Position numbers and translations under genes: made by a program. A model generated the notes under the pieces. That model was not told the origin of the DNA. It was given only the letters and a program-made list of their open reading frames with translations, and did not search any database. DNA of 17,161 nt, taken from NCBI GenBank assembly GCA_905214795.1, contig CAJMNM010000042.1:1-17161 (forward strand). The letters are read 5' to 3'. This DNA comes from an uncultured bacterium. GTDB taxonomy: Bacteria > Bacteroidota > Bacteroidia > Bacteroidales > Bacteroidaceae. Below, piece by piece: positions 7,851 through 14,400 of the stretch; the stretch's first letter is position 1, and each line of letters opens with the position of its first letter.

Positions 7851-7981
7851 TGCTGCCGAACTTAGGTCTTTGTCCTGATTGGAAAATGAAAAACAGAATA
7901 TAAAATTTAAATTTGAGCTGTCATGAATTTTGGGTGTGGCTACCTAAGCGAGATGATGATAATTTATCTTTCGTGGCAGCA
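7851..7981 (+). promoter_or_regulatory. Possible structured leader upstream of the modular-protein gene
   Basis: TGCTGCC (7851-7857) is perfectly complementary to GGCAGCA (7975-7981). Nested inside, CTTAGG (7861-7866) is complementary to CCTAAG (7943-7948). If transcribed, this would close a structure of about 130 bases ending 61 bases before the start codon. I do not recognise a known riboswitch class, and no start codon or T-run suggests an attenuator. Confidence 0.35.
7908..7915 (+). promoter_or_regulatory. Candidate -7 element upstream of the modular-protein gene
   Basis: TAAATTTG matches TAnnTTTG exactly; transcription would start near 7922, about 120 bases before the ATG. No TTTG lies 19-21 bases upstream. 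It falls inside the potential leader structure at 7851-7981, so this promoter and that leader cannot both be correct for the same transcript. A weaker -7 match (TTGTTTTG, 7817-7824) would include the whole structure. Confidence 0.35.
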
Positions 7982-8042
7982 GTTGAAAGAGAAAAAAGAT
8001 ATATAATTAATAATAACCTTAAATTTTAATCTCAATTATCAA

Positions 8043-11000
8043 ATGAAAAAAAAGTTACTTTTTACAGCAGTTGTAGTTGCAGCAATGTCCGGTGCAATGG
8101 TGCCGGTATTGGCTTTGCAAAATTCGGCTGAGACTGAGGCCGGATTTATGGCCGGTGAGGCAGGAGATGCTGAGACATCTGATTATATTGATGTGACAGC
8201 TGATTTTGTGGTTAATGCATCTTGTACGGAAAATTATGGATGGAATAAGGACTCTCGGAATAATGGAGGGTATAATGTGACTAATCCGGATTTGACATCA
8301 GACGTTTACGATGGGACTGGAATAGAATTTTGGAAACCTAATGAGGCTTTGACCAGTTGTGATTTGATTTATCAGGATATTACCGGCCTACCCAATGGTA
8401 ACTATCGCCTAACCGCTTTTGCCATGGGCCGCAATCAAGGTGGAGGTGATATATGTGAGGAAGGCCTTTATTTGTTTGCCAATGGTTCAAAGACTGCGGT
8501 AACATCAAATAAATGGGGTAGATTTTCAGTAGATGTAGAGGTTGAAAATAATACGTTGAAAATAGGCTTATGTGTGAATGAGAATAATAAAAATAACTGG
8601 GTGGCAATATCTCAAGTCGTTTTGGAAGGTAAGGCTGATGCTCTGTTAAGTTATTATCAGAATAAATTGCAAAGTTTGGTTACTGAAGCAAATGCTTTAG
8701 GACAGGAATATGAAACTGAAAATTTGGCCCCGAAGCCATGCATAGAAAAATTGAAAGGTTACAAGTATAACGACAAACTTGATACCAAAGAGTGTAAAGA
8801 TTTAGTAGCAGAGATAAATCAGTATATAGAAGAAGCTAAAAAGTTGAAAACTGCTTTAGCAAACATTTATCTGCCAACAAAAGAAAATGCTGAAAGGCTT
8901 TTGACACAACTTGTCGTATCTGATGATTCTAAAAAAACAAATTTTGAAAGAGCTATTTCGGATTCATATACATCTGTGATGGATGAAATTTCTACTTTAG
9001 ATGAGTTGAAAGCTAAAAGAAAAACTTTGCTTGATGCATGTAGGGATTTTTATGCTAGCAAAGAAGGTATGGCAGAAGGTGCTGTTAATTTGGATATGAC
9101 TCCTTTTGTTGTTGTTAATCCTGGTTTTGATGAAAAGACTATGGATGGATGGATTTGTAATCAGACACCGGATTTAAATCATGGTATGGTGCTTTATAGT
9201 TTTAATCCGTGGTATAAACCTACTTTTGATTTTTATCAAGAACTGGTGAATGTACCTAATGGAAAATATTGTCTTTCTGTACAAGAACATGCTTCAATAG
9301 GAAATAAAACAGAACTTTATATCCAAAGTTCAGAAGGGCGCATGGGAACAACTATGAATTGGAACTATGGTGAAGACGTAGAAGGTGCAGAAAAAGCTTG
9401 GGCCGTGGATGAAGGAATCAATAGAGTTGCCACGGGTGAAGTGGTTGTGGTTGATGGAAAGATTCGTATAGGTGTAAATCGTCATACTGTAGCTGAAGGT
9501 ATATTGTTCTTTGATAATTTCCGTTTGGTAAGGGTTAGCGATGGTGCTGAAGAAATAAAGCAACTTTATAATCAAAAGAAAGAAGAGGCAAATGCGTTTA
9601 TTGAGGAAAATGTTAATGTATTATTGGATGTCTTAAAGACTTCATTAGAGTCAGCTTTAGATCAACAGCCTCAGACTGTAGAACAATGGTATGCGGCATA
9701 TAATAATTTGAAAACAACAGTTGAAAATTGTAAAAATTCCATGCCGATGGCATATGAAATGGTTGATTTGATTAATGAATGTCAATCTTATTATGCTAAT
9801 TCAATAGCCTCAGGAGAGGCTAAAGCTGACTTTTTAGCGAAGATAAATGATGCAAAAAAATATAAAGAGGCTCCAACTGTAGAGGATATACAAAAATACA
9901 TAGAACCGTTAGAAACGGCTCGTCGTGAATTCGTAGAACAGGCTATTCCAACTGGGGATGTTAAATTTGATATAACGTATAAGTTGACCAATCCAGACTT
10001 GTCTTCTCTTCCGTCATGGACTAAGCAGGATGGTTGGTATACAGATACAGATAAGGGTATTCAGTGTATGCATAATGGAGAAGTAGCTTCTTCAGATGGA
10101 AAGGATGCTTTTTACGAAATATATGCAGGAAATAATACTCCGATGCCAGAAGGAAATCTCTTATATCAGAAACTTGTGTTAGAACCAGGAATATATAGAA
10201 TGACAGCATATGCCTATGGAAAGGGTGTTAATGGTGGATATTCGGGAAATTTCTCAGGAAACTTTTTTGCAGGAGAAGTCAAAGGTGATGCTGTCACTGC
10301 ACAGAATCTTACTGAAGGTGGAGTGAACTTTAGTCTGTCAAAAGAAGAAGAGATAAAATTAGGACTCTATTCAGACGGTACGGGTAAAGCAAACTGGGCC
10401 GGAATTGGTTATATGAAACTTTATACGCTTGCACCTAAAACTATGGCATTGAAAGAAACAGATGAGGCTTATAATGTTGAGGCTGATACATATACCAATG
10501 TGACAGTAAACCGCGTGCTTAAAGCTGACAGAAAATGGAATACATTCTGTGTACCATTTGCAATGACAGCAGATCAGCTGAAAGAGAACAAGATTACTGA
10601 AGTGCGCAAACTTGAAAGCGTGAAAAAGAACGGTGAATCTGTAGTCCTTAACTTCTCTGAACCGGTAACAGAAATCGAAGCCGGTGTGCCTTATATCGTA
10701 AAAGCCGGTGAACAGGTTAGTCAGATTACTGTAAACGGTGTCGTTGTAAAGGCTGCAGAGCCACAACCGCTGACTGTTGATAATGTAGTAGTGATGCAGG
10801 GCAATTATGCGAGCATGACAATTACCGGTGACAATTATTTCATTAGCAATAATAAATTCTATCGTGCGGCAGGTAAGACAATCACGGTTAATGGCTTTAG
10901 AGCTTATATCACATTCTCTGATGCTCAGGCTGCCGGTATCAACACGATGTTTATTAATATAGACGGTGAAGTGACAGCAATAGATGAGGCTGTTGAAGAC

Positions 11001-11132
11001 GTATCAGATGAATTGGTAAATGTCTACACCATGAATGGTGTGTGTGTGAAAGCCGGCGTTAAGGCTTCTGAAGCGTTGAACGGTTTGCAGAGAGGCGCTT
11101 ATATCGTGAATGGTAAGAAAGTAATAAAGTAA
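8043..11132 (+). CDS. Large secreted modular protein: three beta-sandwich modules, helical linkers, C-terminal sorting-like module
   Basis: 1029 residues; no catalytic domain recognised. Residues 1-24 are a signal peptide (MKKKLLFTAVVVAA, cleavage near VLA). Three related modules occupy about 50-196, 350-495 and 638-795. Each has a YQ...PxGxY core (LIYQDITGLPNGNYRLTAFA, FYQELVNVPNGKYCLSV, LYQKLVLEPGIYRMTAYA) and usually ends with NW-[AV]-[AG]-I plus a hydrophobic strand. They look like carbohydrate-binding or cell-surface jelly-roll modules. Between them are charged, Lys/Glu-rich helical linkers (about 197-345 and 500-635), FIVAR-like in character. Residues about 816-1029 form the C-terminal module shared with the other two large proteins (KWNTFCVPF, GVPYIVKAGEQ, GFRAYITF, ending GAYIVNGKKVIK). 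The DNA is clearly more AT-rich in the middle than over this last module. It starts the unit with the short peptide gene 22 bases downstream. A role in substrate or surface binding is inferred. Confidence 0.85.
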   Translation: MKKKLLFTAVVVAAMSGAMVPVLALQNSAETEAGFMAGEAGDAETSDYIDVTADFVVNASCTENYGWNKDSRNNGGYNVTNPDLTSDVYDGTGIEFWKPNEALTSCDLIYQDITGLPNGNYRLTAFAMGRNQGGGDICEEGLYLFANGSKTAVTSNKWGRFSVDVEVENNTLKIGLCVNENNKNNWVAISQVVLEGKADALLSYYQNKLQSLVTEANALGQEYETENLAPKPCIEKLKGYKYNDKLDTKECKDLVAEINQYIEEAKKLKTALANIYLPTKENAERLLTQLVVSDDSKKTNFERAISDSYTSVMDEISTLDELKAKRKTLLDACRDFYASKEGMAEGAVNLDMTPFVVVNPGFDEKTMDGWICNQTPDLNHGMVLYSFNPWYKPTFDFYQELVNVPNGKYCLSVQEHASIGNKTELYIQSSEGRMGTTMNWNYGEDVEGAEKAWAVDEGINRVATGEVVVVDGKIRIGVNRHTVAEGILFFDNFRLVRVSDGAEEIKQLYNQKKEEANAFIEENVNVLLDVLKTSLESALDQQPQTVEQWYAAYNNLKTTVENCKNSMPMAYEMVDLINECQSYYANSIASGEAKADFLAKINDAKKYKEAPTVEDIQKYIEPLETARREFVEQAIPTGDVKFDITYKLTNPDLSSLPSWTKQDGWYTDTDKGIQCMHNGEVASSDGKDAFYEIYAGNNTPMPEGNLLYQKLVLEPGIYRMTAYAYGKGVNGGYSGNFSGNFFAGEVKGDAVTAQNLTEGGVNFSLSKEEEIKLGLYSDGTGKANWAGIGYMKLYTLAPKTMALKETDEAYNVEADTYTNVTVNRVLKADRKWNTFCVPFAMTADQLKENKITEVRKLESVKKNGESVVLNFSEPVTEIEAGVPYIVKAGEQVSQITVNGVVVKAAEPQPLTVDNVVVMQGNYASMTITGDNYFISNNKFYRAAGKTITVNGFRAYITFSDAQAAGINTMFINIDGEVTAIDEAVEDVSDELVNVYTMNGVCVKAGVKASEALNGLQRGAYIVNGKKVIK

Positions 11133-11154
11133 ATTTTTTAAATACATATTGATT

Positions 11155-11331
11155 ATGAATAAAAAAATATATATGAGTCCCGAGACAGTAGTGACAGTAA
11201 TCACATCGAAGGAGCAGGTTATGCAATGTTCTTTATCTTCAAATGTAGATATAGACTATGGTGGTGATGTCGGTGATGATATAAGCTCTGCAGACTCAAA
11301 CGGTAATTATTTTGGAGGCGAACTCTGGTGA
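11155..11331 (+). CDS. Short 58-residue peptide of a Bacteroidales small-protein type, unknown function
   Basis: The frame reads MNKKIYMSPETVVTVITSKE at the N-terminus, a single Cys in VMQCSLSS at about residue 25, an acidic Gly/Asp/Ser-rich stretch (GGDVGDDISSADSNGN) and the end FGGELW. I chose ATG at 11155; the in-frame TTG at 11149 adds two residues but ATG gives the typical M-[NK]-K-K-x-Y-x-x-P-E start. Short proteins with this start, a variable Gly/Asp/Ser-rich middle and a terminal Trp-containing end are, from memory, frequent and uncharacterised in Bacteroidales. There is no clear signal peptide, membrane segment or lipobox. It lies 22 bases after the modular-protein gene and 12 bases before a strong palindrome, so it is probably the last gene of that unit. 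The leader-plus-core look resembles a modified-peptide precursor, but no maturation enzyme is in the window. Confidence 0.75.
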   Translation: MNKKIYMSPETVVTVITSKEQVMQCSLSSNVDIDYGGDVGDDISSADSNGNYFGGELW

Positions 11332-11343
11332 TGATTAGATATG

Positions 11344-11375
11344 CTTTTGTGTTGCGGATATCCGCAACACAAAAG
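11344..11375 (+). terminator. Perfect 32-base palindrome, probable terminator or processing hairpin
   Basis: CTTTTGTGTTGCGGAT (11344-11359) is immediately followed by its exact reverse complement (11360-11375). RNA from either strand would fold into a hairpin of about 14 bp with a four-base loop. Only three T bases follow on the plus strand, so termination may be partial. It lies between the short peptide gene and the lyase gene, which would lower or separate expression of the lyase. A dyad this perfect could also bind a protein dimer. Confidence 0.65.
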
Positions 11376-11448
11376 TTTAAAACAGGTAGAGGTAGAAAGA
11401 TTTTTTCGGAATAACTTTTTTAGTATAAAATAGAACCTTGATATTATA

Positions 11449-14400
11449 ATGAAAAAGAAGTATGTTTTTGCGGCATGTTGCTTGTTTACCTCATGGGTAA
11501 ACGTAAATGCGCAGGGAAGTTTTGTTCATCCCGGTCTGTTGCATTCAGAAGAAGACTTTGAGAATGTAAAAGCACGTATTGCCGCTAATGACCCTATCAC
11601 GGTGCAGTCTATGGAGGCACTGCGTACGGCTCCGCCTGTAAACGGAAACTGGGGCGGAAACTGGGCCGTCAATGAAACCATTATCCGTGGTGTGTCTGGA
11701 GATAACTACATGAATGCTTATCGTAATGCGGCAAGAGCCTATGATTGTGCCTTGTTGTGGAAAATAACAGGTGAGGAGCATTATGGCGACATTGCGATTG
11801 ATATATTGAATGCATATCCTATATATAACAAAGGACTGGGCGGAAATACGAATGTATCTTTGATTCCGGGCTTCATCGGTTATCAGTTTTTGAATGCTGC
11901 GGAAATCATGCGTGATTATTCAAAATGGAAAGCTGAGGATATAGAAGTGTTTAAACAATATATGATAGATATATGGTTTACCACAGCTCAGGATTTCCTG
12001 GAGCGCCGGCATGACACTGTAGTGCGTGAGGGTAACTGGTATCATTATCACAGTAACTGGGGACAGGGTAATGCGTTATTCTGTATCTCATTAGGCGTTT
12101 TCTGTGACTTGCCTGATATTTATAATTATGGTATGTACTGGTTGAAGGAAGGTCCGGGCAACGAGTCGCTTTATGTCGGTCCTACACATCCGTTGACTAA
12201 CGGTTTGGGACTGTGCGGTTACGGTTGGGGACAATTGCCCTGGTTCCACAAAGATGAACGTGGTCCGTTGGGATATTTGTATCAGACTCAGGAGAGCGGA
12301 CGAGACCAGGGACATGCGATGGCAGCTCTTGGTCTGATGTCATACGGCTTACAGACGGCATTCAATCAGGGAGACAACGCTTTCTGTAACTTGAATAATT
12401 CGCTGGTTGAAGGTGAGGCCGGCTCGGCAATGGTGGCCGGAGCGGCAGAATATGTGGCCATGTTTAATTCCATGGATAACAGCATACCTGAAGAGGCTGA
12501 AATCATCGCCTCCATACCTTATAAGACAAACTGGTGGATGACAGGTCTTAATTGGACCGGACAAGGACAGCACCGGCCAATCTGGCAGCTTTTTATCAAT
12601 CATTATCAGAATCGTATGGGTATTCCGATGCAATACTGTACGAAGATGGAGAATAAACTTGGCTTTGAGCGTGGTGGCGGTTCTTACGGTAATAACAGTG
12701 GTGGTTATGACCATACAGGTTTTGGTAGTTTGATGCATAATGACGAACCGGTAACAGCCGATAAGGTACCTTCTCTGTTATTCCCCGTGATAACAATTAA
12801 TGGTAAGGATATACGCCGTTATGCAGAGTATAAGGATATTGAGCCGGGTACTGTTGTGATGTTGTCGGCCAATCTTCCGGAAGGCGAGACAGATACCGGT
12901 AACTGGCAGTGGGAAGACGGCGTAACCGGTAATAACCGTCAGATTACAGTAAACAAGTCGGGCATTTACCGTTTGCACTATACCAATGCCAACGGCGTGA
13001 AGAGCACGCAGATGTTCTGTCTGTCCATGCGCGGTGAAGGTCTAAAGGGTACACTGACCGCAAATGTGACTTATAACGGTATCAGCAAAGGTGATATCGA
13101 GACTTTGGAAGTAGGTATGGGAGCAACAGTCGCTGTTTCTACATCTTATTCAAACTGGAATTACATTGAGAGTGAGAAATGGTATGATGAGAACGGTGAG
13201 GAAATCGGTACCGGTGGTACTTATACTTATAAGTTGAATGATACCAACGATCACAAGCTGATATTCAGATTGACCAATCAGTCCGGTGTCGTTTTGGAAA
13301 AAACAGTCAATCTGAAGTACAATGATAAGGATGTAACGCACACTATGCCGGATCCTTATTGCGAGGACGTAACAAAGTGGAATTGTACGACAGATGCCTT
13401 GAAGCGTAAAACAACAACGATTACAGGCTTAAGTGGCGCTTATTTGTCAATTGAGCGTCCGTCATCTCAGGATGATTTGAAATACTGGGGATTGGATGCG
13501 TTTACTCTGTCACAGCAGATGACAGGTCTGAAGCCGGGTAAGTATGAAATCGGCGCGAATATTGTCGCTACCCAGAATGGTAAGACCGGCGCGGAATCAA
13601 AAAGCTATGTGAAGGATGTTTATTTCTATGCCGGACATGTTCATGAGGCTGTCAGCTCGCAGGCTGACGCGGCAGAAAATGTCAAGGTGACAGTCTGGGT
13701 AGGAGAGGATGGTACGCTGACATACGGTGTAACCAATAAGACCAATCAGAATCACGGCTATTCATTCAACGGTATGAATCTGATGGCAATGGATAATTAT
13801 AGCCTGATATATCTGGGTGAGGAGTCATTGGCCGAAGACTTTGCGGCGTTGCGTGATGAGGCACAACAGGTTAAGGAAGGAGACGTTCCGGCTGTATTTT
13901 ATAACGCGTTGCAGACAGCCCTGGCGACAACAGAGCCGACTTTGTCCGCAATAATCGCTTTACAGAATGCGTTGGCCGATGTACGCGTGGTACAGGAACG
14001 GTATGCTGATTTTAATGCCAAGTATAGTCTTATCTCTACATATATAAAAGAGAATGATGTAAATGATGCTACGCTTAACGCTGCGCTGAAAGATTATGCC
14101 GATGCGGCTTCAGTGGAGGATTTTTATGCTTCATATGAAAAAATGGTGCAGGCATGGAATGCTTATCTGCCTTCAGCAATGGCGGGAGTAGACGTCAGTT
14201 CAGTGCTTCAGAATGTAGAACTTCAGTCTTCTCCATCGGATGTCATGTATGATAATGATTCACATTGGCTGACAGCGGCAGAAGGTGGTAATTTCCGTGT
14301 ATTCGGTATTGACGGCTCTGATGCCAATCGTGGTGACGCTGTTGGAGATAATATGATTGAACGTTTCTGTACAGCCAATTTTATTGCTAATCAGCGGTTG

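Larger units (their letters stand above)
6971..8042. other. 1.07-kb gene-free region between the arabinofuranosidase and modular-protein genes
   Basis: I found no convincing coding sequence here on either strand. In order it holds two candidate terminators (to 7099), scattered CCTTCAC/GTGAAGG boxes (7107-7620), a phased ACGGTTACG array (7255-7393), AT-rich DNA without a recognised element (7394-7558 and 7621-7738), paired TAGGGGTAT boxes (7739-7774), and complementary segments that could fold as a leader (7851-7981). The 91-codon minus-strand reading frame at 7291-7566 overlaps the repeat array, has low-complexity repeat-derived sequence and is probably not a gene. Confidence 0.7.

Noticed and set aside
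6971..8042. Insertion sequence remnant
   Set aside because: No transposase fragment, no clean terminal inverted repeats and no target duplication were visible; the opposed CCTTCAC boxes are reported separately with caution.
11149..11154. TTG start adding two residues to the short peptide
   Set aside because: The ATG at 11155 gives the typical Met-Asn-Lys-Lys start; the TTG has no supporting signal.
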